This document shows, piece after piece, positions 25,189 through 34,179 of a DNA stretch of 64,000 bases. The DNA is from an uncultured Collinsella sp. (lineage in GTDB: Bacteria; Actinomycetota; Coriobacteriia; Coriobacteriales; Coriobacteriaceae), in contig CABQLK010000004.1 of NCBI GenBank assembly GCA_902465015.1, forward strand, positions 1-64,000, read 5' to 3'. Position numbers and translations under genes: made by a program. The stretch's first letter is position 1, and every line of letters starts with the position of its first letter. The notes below the pieces were generated by a model. It was not told where the DNA came from. It worked only from the letters and a program-made list of their open reading frames with translations, and did no database searches.

Positions 25189-26642
25189 CGAGTAATCGCC
25201 TTCTCAACGCATGCGGCAAGCGTCGATGCCGCCGTCTCGATATCGCGGTCGCCCACAAGCGTACGGACGTCAAACAAAATGCGGTCGTGCGAGGCGCGCG
25301 TGACGACCGGCGTGTCGAAGTCCTGGACAAGCGAGCGCTTGAGCGCGTCGACCGTCAGGCGCTCGTCAACAAGGCGCACGGCAACGCACATCGTGGGTAG
25401 CTCCATGGTAGGCAGCGAACCGCCACCGGGCGTCGACGATTCCTCGACGATCTCCACCTGAACGGCGCACGGGCAGCCGGCCTTATCGAGACCCGCCACC
25501 ATCAGCTCGCGCAGCTTACGCGCGCGACGCTCCAGATGAGCCTGCGGCAGCGTAAGCATGCTGAGCACCGGAATATCGCGATGAGCAACATCGGCGCCAT
25601 CCATGTAGATACGCAGTGTAGCCTCGAGCGCCGTGAGCGCCAACTTACCCGGGCGCAGGGCGCGCATAAGCGGATGCGACCCACAGGCCTGGACCAGATT
25701 GCGACGGCCCATGATAATGCCCGCCTGTGCGGCACCGAGCAGTTTATCGCCCGAGCACGACACCAGATCGAGCCCTGCCGAAACCGAAGCCGGCGTGGTT
25801 TCTTCGCCGCCGCGAACCAGGATGTCGTCAGGCAGCAGCGCCCCCGAGCCCTGGTCCTCGTAGAACAGCAGGCCATGCTTATGAGCCAGCACGGCGAGCT
25901 CCTTTGAGCTCACCTCCTCGTGGAAACCCTCGATGCGATAGTTGGAAGGATGGACCTTCAGGATCATGGCCGTTTCGGGCGTGATGGCGAGCTCGTAGTC
26001 GCCCAGATGCGTGCGGTTGGTGGCGCCGACCTCGACGAGTTTGGCGCCCGAGGCCGCCATGACATCGGGGATGCGAAAGCTGCCACCGATCTCGACGAGC
26101 TCGCCACGGCTCACGATGACCTCTTTGCCCGCGGCGTGGGTGGCAAGCACCAGCAGCACCGCGGCGGCATTGTTGTTGACGACCAGCGCGTCCTCGGCAC
26201 CGGTGAGCGAGCGGATCAGTTGCGCGGCATGCTCCTTGCGCGACCCGCGCGAGCAGGTGTCCACGCTGTACTCGAGCGTACTGTACCCGCGCGCGACCTC
26301 GGCCACGGCCTTTGCCGCGGACTCCGCGAGCGGGGCGCGACCCAAGTTGGTATGGATGACCACACCCGTAGCGTTGACGGCAGGGCGCAGGCTCGGCAGC
26401 GCGGAGCGGTGCGCACGCCACTCGATGGCCGAAGCAAGGTCGCGCTTAGAGCGCGGGGCGGCGCCGGCGCGAATGGCGGCGCGCTCCTCGTCGAGCTCGG
26501 CCGTCACGGCTGCATGCACCACCGCGTCGCAGGTCTCCCCCGCCGCCTTCACCACCGGCCACTCGGCAAGCAGCTCGTTAACGGAGGGAATGGCGCGCAG
26601 GCGGGCGCGTACCTCATCGGACATGTTCTGGCTATCGCTCAT
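25185..26642 (-). CDS. selA: L-seryl-tRNA(Sec) selenium transferase
   Basis: PLP enzyme that converts Ser-tRNA-Sec to Sec-tRNA-Sec using selenophosphate. The 485-residue protein has the family's N-terminal domain, the INATG-like segment VNATGVVIHTNLGRAPL (residues 89-105) and the PLP lysine in CSGDKLLGAAQAG (Lys300). GAAAGG precedes the ATG. It is the first gene of the selA-selB pair; a MopB enzyme gene ends 52 bp upstream on the same strand. Confidence 0.97.
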   Translation of the reverse strand: MSDSQNMSDEVRARLRAIPSVNELLAEWPVVKAAGETCDAVVHAAVTAELDEERAAIRAGAAPRSKRDLASAIEWRAHRSALPSLRPAVNATGVVIHTNLGRAPLAESAAKAVAEVARGYSTLEYSVDTCSRGSRKEHAAQLIRSLTGAEDALVVNNNAAAVLLVLATHAAGKEVIVSRGELVEIGGSFRIPDVMAASGAKLVEVGATNRTHLGDYELAITPETAMILKVHPSNYRIEGFHEEVSSKELAVLAHKHGLLFYEDQGSGALLPDDILVRGGEETTPASVSAGLDLVSCSGDKLLGAAQAGIIMGRRNLVQACGSHPLMRALRPGKLALTALEATLRIYMDGADVAHRDIPVLSMLTLPQAHLERRARKLRELMVAGLDKAGCPCAVQVEIVEESSTPGGGSLPTMELPTMCVAVRLVDERLTVDALKRSLVQDFDTPVVTRASHDRILFDVRTLVGDRDIETAASTLAACVEKAITR

Positions 26643-26694
26643 GTGCAGCCTTTCAAAAGAAACGTGGATCAGTCGAATACATCAGCTGAGTCAA

Positions 26695-28812
26695 TTACTC
26701 GTTATTATCCTCGCGCGCCGCGATCTTTTCCACGCGAACGGCGTTTTCCTGGGTGAGCGCGGCACCCGTCAACGGATCCCAACGCAACGGCGTATGGTCG
26801 AGCGGGCCCACGCCCAAAGCTTGAGCGTCACCGGCATCGCGGCCAAACGAACGCCCACCGGGGGCGGCCGAGGTGAAGATGCACGCCGGATGCAGATACG
26901 GCGTCGTCTCCACGCGCACACGGTCGCGGCCCACATCGCTCACGAGCTCAACGACCTCGCCATCGGCGATACCCATGCGAGCGGCGACATCGGCATTCAT
27001 CTGCACGGCATCCAGGTCCGATCCAGCCTCGGCGGCACCTTGGGCCGCGAGCCTGCGCGAGGTATGCGACTCAAAGGGTCGATTGCCGCTAATGAGGCGA
27101 AACATCCCCGGGCCAGGCTCCACCATCGGCGCGATCCAGTTGGCCACACGACCCATGCCGGCTCGCTCCCATACGTCGCTTGCCAGCGCAATCTTGCCGC
27201 CGGCAAGCGGAATCACCGGCTCGCCCGTACGCGACGGCAGCGCCACGCCCGTATCGGCCCAACCGCGCTCCTTGAGCTCGTCCAGATCGATCCCAAAGGG
27301 CGCCACCTGGGCCGCCGCAAGGTCGTCCGGCGAAAAGTCGAAGTACTCGTCCACGCCGCAGGCAGCAGCCAACCCGGCAAAGATCTCCCGCCCCGGTCGC
27401 GTGTCGTCATGCAACACGGGCAGCACGGCGTTGCGGTAGAACACGCGCGAATCGCTAGCGCCCACGACCGTTCCCACGCCGCGGTCGGCCTCCAGGTACG
27501 TCACATCGGGCAGCACGAAATCGGAAGCACGCGCCGTCTCGGACCAGCGAATATCAATTGTCACGAGCAAGTCGAGCTGCTGCAAGATGCCCAACCAAGC
27601 CTGTGCATTGCCATAGCCCGCACCGGGGTTACTGGCGTAGACGATGAGCCCACGCAAATCGCCGGCAAGAATCGATTGACCGATGGTCGTGCACAGGCCG
27701 CGCACCGGATCGACCAGAGGATAACGCTCGGACCCCAACTTGGGCTCGCGCGGCACCGGCGGCGTCGCAAAGCGCATGGGATCAAGGTCGCCCAATACAA
27801 GCGGCGTCGGCGGGTTGAGCGCACCGCCCGCATGCCCAACGCAGCCCAGTAGCACATCGACCAAGCAGATAGCGCGCGCGGTCTGGGTGCTATTGGCATA
27901 CGCAATACCGATGCCACCATGAAAGCCAGCGTCCACCACCGCAGCAGGCGCCGCGGCAGCCAAATCACGCGCAGTCGCACGGATATCGTCCGCCGGCACG
28001 TCGCACATCGACTCGGCCCACTCGGGCGTCCAAGCACGGGCCGCCTGCGCCAACTCGTCAAACCCCGTGGTATAGCGGTCCACGAACTCGTGGTCGTACA
28101 GGCCCTCGGCAATCAACACGTGGACAATACCCAACAGCAGCGCCAAGTCGCAGCCCGGACGCACGCGGAGCCAGCGATCGGCAATAGCAGCCGAACCGCT
28201 GCGCCGAGGGTCAACCACGATGATCTTCGCCCCACGTCGACGGGCATCGTTGAGCGCATCAACGGTCCCCATCGTCGACGAATCGACAATGGAGCGCCCC
28301 AGATACATGATGCAATCGGTGTGCGCAAGGTCGGAGGCGGGACTAGAGCCCAAGCTGTGCTCCCAACCGGTAAGTCGGCTTACCTCGCAGGCACCGTCGG
28401 CACCGTACACGTTGGACGAACCAAGCGCATGCATAAAACGATACGCCCAGTAGCGGTCGAACGAGGGCACGCCGAGCGTCATGCCCAGTGCGCGCGGACC
28501 ATGCCCGTCAACAATCCCCCCAAGGCGCGCAGCGATCTGCGCAAACGCCTCGTCCCAGGCAATCGCATCGAACCCCGAGCCATCAGCTCGTCGGCGCATG
28601 GGGTGCATGATGCGGTCGTGCTCGTCAAACGGCATTGCCAGGCGATGCCGTCCGCGGGCGCAGAGGGCACGCGCCGCGCACGGATGCCCCGGCACCGGCA
28701 GCTCGGCCACCACGCGACCGTCCTCAACGCGTGCCGCAAAGGCGCAATCGGCATAGCATCCCCCGCATGTGGTCACCACGGCGCGACCGTCACGCTTCAC
28801 AGCAGATGCCAT
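26695..28812 (-). CDS. Molybdopterin-dependent oxidoreductase, DMSO reductase family, substrate unknown
   Basis: A 705-residue cytoplasmic molybdo- or tungstoenzyme. N-terminal cysteines C16, C19, C23 and C51 fit a [4Fe-4S] cluster. C142, in GADGACEVSR, lies where the family places its metal ligand, so the likely ligand is cysteine. A molybdopterin-binding C-terminal domain ends the protein. No twin-arginine signal is seen with the chosen start (AAGGGG before ATG at 28812). A reading 37 codons longer would run through the focA terminator and is rejected. No electron-transfer or membrane subunit gene is adjacent. It lies between selA and focA. Possible roles include a formate dehydrogenase-like, acetylene-hydratase-like or S/As-compound reductase; none is shown. 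Confidence 0.85.
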   Translation of the reverse strand: MASAVKRDGRAVVTTCGGCYADCAFAARVEDGRVVAELPVPGHPCAARALCARGRHRLAMPFDEHDRIMHPMRRRADGSGFDAIAWDEAFAQIAARLGGIVDGHGPRALGMTLGVPSFDRYWAYRFMHALGSSNVYGADGACEVSRLTGWEHSLGSSPASDLAHTDCIMYLGRSIVDSSTMGTVDALNDARRRGAKIIVVDPRRSGSAAIADRWLRVRPGCDLALLLGIVHVLIAEGLYDHEFVDRYTTGFDELAQAARAWTPEWAESMCDVPADDIRATARDLAAAAPAAVVDAGFHGGIGIAYANSTQTARAICLVDVLLGCVGHAGGALNPPTPLVLGDLDPMRFATPPVPREPKLGSERYPLVDPVRGLCTTIGQSILAGDLRGLIVYASNPGAGYGNAQAWLGILQQLDLLVTIDIRWSETARASDFVLPDVTYLEADRGVGTVVGASDSRVFYRNAVLPVLHDDTRPGREIFAGLAAACGVDEYFDFSPDDLAAAQVAPFGIDLDELKERGWADTGVALPSRTGEPVIPLAGGKIALASDVWERAGMGRVANWIAPMVEPGPGMFRLISGNRPFESHTSRRLAAQGAAEAGSDLDAVQMNADVAARMGIADGEVVELVSDVGRDRVRVETTPYLHPACIFTSAAPGGRSFGRDAGDAQALGVGPLDHTPLRWDPLTGAALTQENAVRVEKIAAREDNNE

Positions 28813-28876
28813 CTCGATTACCCCTTTCATCAGCCAAACACAACAGGCCAAAAGCCCGGCAACGAGCCCCCAGACC

Positions 28877-28913
28877 AAAAAAGCCTCCCGCACGGCAACG
28901 CCCCGCGGGAGGC
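28877..28913 (-). terminator. Terminator of the formate hydrogenlyase operon
   Basis: Arms GCCTCCCGC (28883-28891) and GCGGGAGGC (28905-28913), followed on the minus strand by TTTTTT. It lies 22 bp after the focA stop and marks the end of the operon that begins near 44.4 kb. Confidence 0.9.
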
Positions 28914-28935
28914 CCAACGTCAAACAGACGGTACC

Positions 28936-29775
28936 TTACGCCTCGGACTTCTTGGCGTAGACAAACCAGTAGCCGAGCGCGATCAGAACCGCGCCGCCCA
29001 CGATGTTGCCCAGCGTGGCGGCGGATAGATTAAACGCAATACCCGCGACGTTGAGCGCATCGGCCCCGGCAACCTTGGCACCATAGCCGCACGCGTGCAT
29101 CACGGCACCCATGGGCAAAAAGTACATGTTGGCAACGCAGTGCTCAAAACCGCAGGCCACAAAGGCGGCGATCGGCAGCAAAATGCCCACAACCTTATCG
29201 ACTACGGTCTTGCCCGCAGTGCCAATCCACACGGCCAGGCACACAAAGATGTTGCACAGGATGCCGCGGAAGAAGATCGTCACCCAGTCGACCGTCACCT
29301 TGCCGGCGGCGACGCTCACCATGGAGTTGGCGACCGCCTCGCCGTTGAGCTTATAGATGCCGGCCATGTACACCAAAAAGACGATGAACAAGGCACCGAC
29401 AAAATTGCCGACCCACACGACGACCCAAGCCTTGAGCATCTGAGCCAGGGTGATCTTTTTGCTCTTGAGCGCGCAGACCATAAGCGAATTGCCGGTAAAC
29501 AGCTCGGCGCCGCACACCAGCACCAGCACCAGGCCCAGGCAAAAGCACAGGCCGCCCACGACGCGCTGGGCACCCCAGCCCAGCGTGCCGTCGCTCAAAA
29601 ACACCGTAAAGAACAGGCCGCCGAAGGCGATAAACGCGCCGGCGAACATTGCCAACAGAAAGGCCTTAGCGACCGGCAGGTTGGCCTTGGTCACGCCGGC
29701 GGCCTCGGTCTTGGCCTCGATCGCGGCGGGCGCCAGGCAATCGGGAGCGGGATATTCTGCCTTGGAATCTGCCAT
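28936..29775 (-). CDS. focA: Formate/nitrite channel, FocA type
   Basis: A 279-residue membrane channel with six expected membrane segments that moves formate across the cytoplasmic membrane. The family's conserved motifs are present: GAELFTGNSL, GNFVGALFIVF and GFEHCVANMYF, the last with the pore histidine, then NIVGGAVLIALGYWFVY. It is the last gene of the formate hydrogenlyase operon, which matches the position of focB after the E. coli hyf genes. Nitrite transport is less likely given this context. The start at MADSKAEY follows GAAGTG. Confidence 0.93.
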   Translation of the reverse strand: MADSKAEYPAPDCLAPAAIEAKTEAAGVTKANLPVAKAFLLAMFAGAFIAFGGLFFTVFLSDGTLGWGAQRVVGGLCFCLGLVLVLVCGAELFTGNSLMVCALKSKKITLAQMLKAWVVVWVGNFVGALFIVFLVYMAGIYKLNGEAVANSMVSVAAGKVTVDWVTIFFRGILCNIFVCLAVWIGTAGKTVVDKVVGILLPIAAFVACGFEHCVANMYFLPMGAVMHACGYGAKVAGADALNVAGIAFNLSAATLGNIVGGAVLIALGYWFVYAKKSEA

Positions 29776-29814
29776 GTCAATCACTTCTTTCCTAATCAGC
29801 AGGGACAAGCGCTC

Positions 29815-30318
29815 CTATTGCTCTTGTCCCAAGCGGACAAAGTGGGAAAAGTCGTTGGCGGCCACGGCGTCGTACACGGCGTCGACGGCGTCAAAGACCT
29901 CCGGGGACATAGGGTTGTAAAACTCCGTATCGCCCGGCTGAATCCCTATGAAGACGATATCTTCGCACGATTGCTCGATTTCCTCGATCAGAATCGACAA
30001 AGGGAGCGAATGCGTGGTGAACATCGACTTGCGGGCCACATCGCGCTTATTGAGCAGGCGGATAGACCCGACGGGCAGCGCCATGTCGGCGGCATCGACC
30101 AAGACCAGGCGAGGCGGACGCTCGCGCTTGACCTCGATGATGTCGTCCTCGGGCGTTTGGCCGCCGTCGATGGTGTACCAACCGGCAATGGGCGCGTCCT
30201 CCATCTTTTTGGAGAGCACGGGGCCAGCGGCATCGTCGGCACGCAGCACGCTTCCCGCCGTGAGCACGATACCCGCAAACGGGGCGCCGTTCACACGTCC
30301 ATCCACAACGCGACCCAT
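29815..30318 (-). CDS. hycI: Hydrogenase maturation protease
   Basis: Nickel-dependent endopeptidase that trims the C-terminus of the hydrogenase large subunit after nickel insertion. The 167-residue protein has the family segment GSVLRADDAAGPVLSKKM (residues 22-39) with the Asp that binds nickel, LVLVDAADM (about 70-78) and a His in FTTHSLPLS. The large subunit HyfG encoded upstream has the expected cleavage site after DPCYSCTDR. The start codon shares one base with the hycH stop. No hypABCDEF genes are in this window, so they must lie elsewhere. Confidence 0.92.
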   Translation of the reverse strand: MGRVVDGRVNGAPFAGIVLTAGSVLRADDAAGPVLSKKMEDAPIAGWYTIDGGQTPEDDIIEVKRERPPRLVLVDAADMALPVGSIRLLNKRDVARKSMFTTHSLPLSILIEEIEQSCEDIVFIGIQPGDTEFYNPMSPEVFDAVDAVYDAVAANDFSHFVRLGQEQ

Positions 30319-30899
30319 TACTGCAACCTTCCCGTCAGGTACACGCCCGACACATCGCGCACGCGCTCAACCAGATCGCGGAACTTCATCAGAAACGCGA
30401 CCTGCTGGGCATGCAGGCCAAAGTCGTCGTCGAACACCGAGATGCCGGCCTTGGCCGACCCGCGAAAACCGCGCTCGTCGAGCAGTGCATCGCAGGCCTC
30501 GAGCAGCGACGGCACCGCCGCCTTGTCGAGCTGGCACTCGCCAAAGGAGCGGATGGCCTCGAACTTGGTCTTGGCCTCCCCCTCCGGCAGCGCGTCGACG
30601 AGCGAATAGAACACGTTCACCGGCACCGACAGGCGCGGTTCAAAGCAGTCGAGCACGCCGGTGTGGTGGCCCACGGCGAGCGTGTAGTACAGCACGTCGC
30701 AGGCCTCCTGGGGAACGTCTTCCTCGGTCTCCACAAACTTACGCGTGAGCTCGTAGAAGACCACCTGGTCGGGCGTATGGCCCAGGCAGGGGTCGGCGAC
30801 GCCCTCGGCAGCCTCGTCGCTTGCGCGCGAGGCATCGCCAAAAGAGCCGCCGAGCATGCCGGGGCCCGCAAAGTAACCAGAGCGGTCCGTGAGCTCCAT
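30318..30899 (-). CDS. hycH: Formate hydrogenlyase maturation protein, HycH/HyfJ family
   Basis: A 193-residue accessory protein of formate hydrogenlyase. The family segment VVFYELTRKFVE..VPQEACDVLYYTLAVGHHTGVLDC (about 46-85) is clear, followed by a conserved FGECQLDKAAVPSLL region. In E. coli the homologues hycH and hyfJ sit at the same place in their operons and are needed for maturation of the large subunit. The gene begins immediately after the hyfI stop, and hycI overlaps its end. The mechanism is not known from sequence. Confidence 0.88.
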   Translation of the reverse strand: MELTDRSGYFAGPGMLGGSFGDASRASDEAAEGVADPCLGHTPDQVVFYELTRKFVETEEDVPQEACDVLYYTLAVGHHTGVLDCFEPRLSVPVNVFYSLVDALPEGEAKTKFEAIRSFGECQLDKAAVPSLLEACDALLDERGFRGSAKAGISVFDDDFGLHAQQVAFLMKFRDLVERVRDVSGVYLTGRLQ

Positions 30900-31682
30900 C
30901 TAGCGACCTCCGGCCAGCACCAGATCCTGCAGCGCCGAGTACACCTCGACGCGGCGCGGATCGTCCTGCTTGTCGATGAGCAGCGCCATGGCACCGCGGA
31001 TATCGCCCTTGGGCGCGCCCTCGAGCGTATCCATAAACTCGTTGGCCAAGTCGCGGCCGTAACGGTAGCCGCTCATGGCGCGAGCTTCGCGCTCGATGGC
31101 AACGCGCAGCTTGTACGGCACGCCGGGGTGCAGGATATCGGCCTGCTCGCCGGCGGCCTCCACCGTGGTCTCGGCATGGAGCTTTTGGTCCAACAGACCG
31201 AGCGCCATGGCAAAGCCGTAGACGGTCTGCGCGGGGCTGGGCGGGCAGCCGGGGATGTAGACGTCGACCGGCAGAATCTTATCCGTGCCACCCCAGACGC
31301 AGTAGTTGTCGTAGAAAATGCCGCCGGTGCAGCCGCATGCGCCATAGGACACCACGATCTTGGGATCGGGTGCGGCCTCAAAGGCGCGCAGGGCCGGCAT
31401 GCGCATGGCACGCGTCACGGCGCCGGTGTACAGCAGCACATCGGCGTGACGGGGCGAAGGCACGACCTTGATGCCAAAGCGCTCGACGTCGAAGACGGGC
31501 GTGATGGAACCGAAGATCTCGATCTCGCAGCCGTTGCAGCCGCCGCAGTCGACGCGGTAGACGTACACCGAGCGCTTGATCTTCTTAAGAAGGGTCGCCT
31601 TGGCCTTCTCGATGCTCTCGTCGAGCTCGATCTTGGTCGGGCGGTACTGAAGCCGCTCGGGTAAAAGCGTGGGTTCGGCCAT
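30900..31682 (-). CDS. hyfI: Formate hydrogenlyase subunit, NuoB-like [4Fe-4S] protein
   Basis: Small hydrogenase subunit that carries the [4Fe-4S] cluster next to the NiFe site (HycG/HyfI, like NuoB of complex I). The 260-residue protein has CGGCNGCEIEIFGSITPVFD (near residue 46), GACGCTGGIFYD and PGCPPSP, giving the conserved cysteines. It follows hyfH closely (2-bp gap) with a GGAGGAG ribosome-binding site. It lies at the same place as hyfI in the E. coli hyf operon. Confidence 0.93.
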   Translation of the reverse strand: MAEPTLLPERLQYRPTKIELDESIEKAKATLLKKIKRSVYVYRVDCGGCNGCEIEIFGSITPVFDVERFGIKVVPSPRHADVLLYTGAVTRAMRMPALRAFEAAPDPKIVVSYGACGCTGGIFYDNYCVWGGTDKILPVDVYIPGCPPSPAQTVYGFAMALGLLDQKLHAETTVEAAGEQADILHPGVPYKLRVAIEREARAMSGYRYGRDLANEFMDTLEGAPKGDIRGAMALLIDKQDDPRRVEVYSALQDLVLAGGR

Positions 31683-31684
31683 GG

Positions 31685-32401
31685 TTACTCCTCCTTCGTT
31701 TCAAAATCCATGATGATACCCTCGACCGGCGCCGGACCGGCGGGGATCTCGGGCGCATCGGGGTTGAGCTCGCGGTCGATATACTCCGGGTTCACGCCGT
31801 GGCCGCCCAGATACTCCATGCCGGGGCCCTGGGGCTCGCCGGACGCAAGCGTCTCGTTGGCAGCCATGCCGGCAGCGTTGCCGGTCTTTACGGCCGAGGC
31901 GGCGCGCAGGGCGTCGAGCTCGCGCTTGCACTCCTGGCACATACCGACGGTACGGGCGGCCTGGATGGCCTCCATGCCGCCGGCCTTTTGCAGCAGGCGT
32001 TTGGCGTAGTCGATCTCCTTGTGCGGGGCAAACGGCTTACCGCAACGCGAGCAGTGCTCGAGCGTATAGACGCTCTTGCTGGTGAGGTCGTCCTTGCTCA
32101 TGACGGCCAGCTCAAACTCCTCGGTGAGCTTGATGGCCTCCATGGGGCAGGCTTCCTCGCAACGGCCGCAGAAGATGCAGCGACCGTAGTCGATCGACCA
32201 GGTGATGGTATCGGCTGCAAGGTCGGTGTCCATGCGAATGGCATCGGCCGGGCACGCCACGCCGCAGGCACCGCAGGCAATGCAGAGCTCGGCATTGTGC
32301 TCGGGCTTGCCGCGCATGTCCTTGTTGGTGGGGAACGGCGCAAACGGGTACTTGACCGTCGCGTCGCCGGCCTTGGCGTTAACCTTCCAAAGCTTCAGCA
32401 T
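31685..32401 (-). CDS. hyfH: Formate hydrogenlyase ferredoxin subunit, NuoI-like
   Basis: A 238-residue 2x[4Fe-4S] protein (HycF/HyfH family) that relays electrons to the hydrogenase. Clusters are bound by CIACGACGVACPADAI (about 39-54) and CIFCGRCEEACPMEAI (about 73-88). A further group CSRCGKPFAP and CQECKREL suggests an additional metal site in the C-terminal half. The start at MLKLWKV overlaps the hyfG stop region (TAATATG). The ORF continues in frame into hyfG coding sequence, which is an artefact. Confidence 0.93.
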   Translation of the reverse strand: MLKLWKVNAKAGDATVKYPFAPFPTNKDMRGKPEHNAELCIACGACGVACPADAIRMDTDLAADTITWSIDYGRCIFCGRCEEACPMEAIKLTEEFELAVMSKDDLTSKSVYTLEHCSRCGKPFAPHKEIDYAKRLLQKAGGMEAIQAARTVGMCQECKRELDALRAASAVKTGNAAGMAANETLASGEPQGPGMEYLGGHGVNPEYIDRELNPDAPEIPAGPAPVEGIIMDFETKEE

Positions 32402-32402
32402 A

Positions 32403-34175
32403 TTAGAGCGCCTCCTCATCGAGCGGGGCGGCCATGGTGCCCTCGCCCGCAAGCGGCGACTTATCGCGCCAGACGTTCTCGAACTGCTCCTTGTCGAGCA
32501 CGTGGTCGCGCTTGGCGGCAACATCGGTCACCGTCACGCGGTCGGTGCAGGAGTAGCACGGGTCGAGCGAGCCGACGATCAACGCCGCGTCGCCCACGGT
32601 GTTGCCGCGGAACATGTAGCGCAGGACCGGCCAGTTGCTGTACGTGGCGGCCTTGGCGCGCCAGCGGTAGCACTTCTGGTTGTTGCCGAGCATGGCCCAG
32701 TGCACGTCCTCGCCGCGCGGCGCCTCGGTGGCGCCGATGGCGTACTTGTGCGGGGTGTACTCCCAATCCGTGGTGAGGATGGGGCCCGACGGGCAGTTCT
32801 CGAGCATGGTCTCGATCATGTCGATCGAATCGTAGGCCTCCTGGATGCGAACGGCGGTACGGCCGAAGGCATCGCAGGTGTCGGCCGTAGCGGCGTGCAT
32901 CTTTTGGACGTCCGGATCGGCGTAGCCGTCGAAGGGATGGTCAAAGCGCACGTCGCGGGCATAGCCCGAGCCACGCATGAGCGGGCCGACCGGAGAGAAG
33001 TCGCGTGCGATCTTGCGGTCCAGAATGCCGATGCCACTCGTACGCTCAATAAAGTTGGGCGTGGAGAGTAAGACGTCGACGAGCTCCTGAACCTCGGAGC
33101 GCAGCTGGTGGATGGTCGTGAGCGTGGAGAGCTTCTGCTCGGCCAAAATGTCACGACGCACGCCGCCAATCACGTTGAGGCCGTAGGTCTTGCGGTGACC
33201 GGAGAGCTTCTCGGCCAGGTCCATGGACTTCTCGCGGACGCGGAAGAACTGCTGGAAGCCGGAGTCGAAGCCCGTGTAGTGAGACGCCAGGCCAATGTTG
33301 AGCAGGTGCGAGTGCAGGCGCTCGACCTCGAGCATGATGGCGCGGATGTACTGCGCGCGCGGCGGGACGTGAATGCCCTGGGCGCGCTCGACAGCCTCGG
33401 CGTAGGCCACCGAGTGGGCGCAGCCGCAGATACCGCAGATACGGTCGGCAAGGAACGTCACGGCATCATAGTTCAGGCGCGTCTCGGCGACCTTCTCCAT
33501 GCCGCGGTGCACGTAGAACAGACGGTAGTCGGCGTCGACGATCGTCTCGCCCTCAACGAACAGGCGGAAGTGGCCGGGCTCGTCGGAGGTAATGTGCAAC
33601 GGGCCCATGGGGACGAGCGTGGTCTCCTTGCCCTTGGTGTCGGCCAAGAACTCGTAGTTTTCCATGTCGCTCGCGGGAGCGGGACGGAAGCGGTAGTCCA
33701 TGGAGTCCTTGCGCAGCGGGTACAGGCCGCTGGGCCAGTCATCGGGCAACACCAGGCGGCGACGATCGGGCAGACCCTCGGGAATCAGGCCGAACATGTC
33801 GCGCAGCTCGCGCTCGCCCCACACGCAGGCGGGGACGAACGGCGTCACGGACGGGAACGTCATCTTGGCGGGATCGACCTCGGCGCGGACGGTCACCCAG
33901 CCGGGATCCTCCCCCTCCATGGAGATGACGTAGTACACGGCGTAACGGCCGCACAGGCTGCGCTCATCGTTGCCGATGATCACGGGAATCCAGCCGTAGC
34001 GCTCGTAGTACAGGTAGTGGACGGCCTCGGGCAGCTTGTCCTGCTTGACGGTGATCGTCAGCTGGTCCTCGCACTGCCACTCGACCTTCTCGATAGCGCC
34101 CGGCACTGCAGCACGCAGGGCCTCGACGTGGCTTTCGCAGCGACGAGCGTAGTCCTTCTTTTCAGGTTCTGCCAT
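32403..34175 (-). CDS. hyfG: Formate hydrogenlyase [NiFe] large subunit, NuoC-NuoD fusion
   Basis: The catalytic hydrogenase subunit. Residues 1-170 form a NuoC-like domain; the rest is the NuoD-like large subunit of a group 4 [NiFe] hydrogenase. Nickel ligands are C247 and C250 in RICGICGCAH, and C540 and C543 in DPCYSC. The sequence after Arg546 (44 residues, starting VTVTDV) is the tail expected to be removed by HycI. The 590-residue length fits E. coli HycE/HyfG. It lies between hyfF and hyfH with gaps of only a few bases. Confidence 0.95.
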   Translation of the reverse strand: MAEPEKKDYARRCESHVEALRAAVPGAIEKVEWQCEDQLTITVKQDKLPEAVHYLYYERYGWIPVIIGNDERSLCGRYAVYYVISMEGEDPGWVTVRAEVDPAKMTFPSVTPFVPACVWGERELRDMFGLIPEGLPDRRRLVLPDDWPSGLYPLRKDSMDYRFRPAPASDMENYEFLADTKGKETTLVPMGPLHITSDEPGHFRLFVEGETIVDADYRLFYVHRGMEKVAETRLNYDAVTFLADRICGICGCAHSVAYAEAVERAQGIHVPPRAQYIRAIMLEVERLHSHLLNIGLASHYTGFDSGFQQFFRVREKSMDLAEKLSGHRKTYGLNVIGGVRRDILAEQKLSTLTTIHQLRSEVQELVDVLLSTPNFIERTSGIGILDRKIARDFSPVGPLMRGSGYARDVRFDHPFDGYADPDVQKMHAATADTCDAFGRTAVRIQEAYDSIDMIETMLENCPSGPILTTDWEYTPHKYAIGATEAPRGEDVHWAMLGNNQKCYRWRAKAATYSNWPVLRYMFRGNTVGDAALIVGSLDPCYSCTDRVTVTDVAAKRDHVLDKEQFENVWRDKSPLAGEGTMAAPLDEEAL

Positions 34176-34179
34176 GGTG

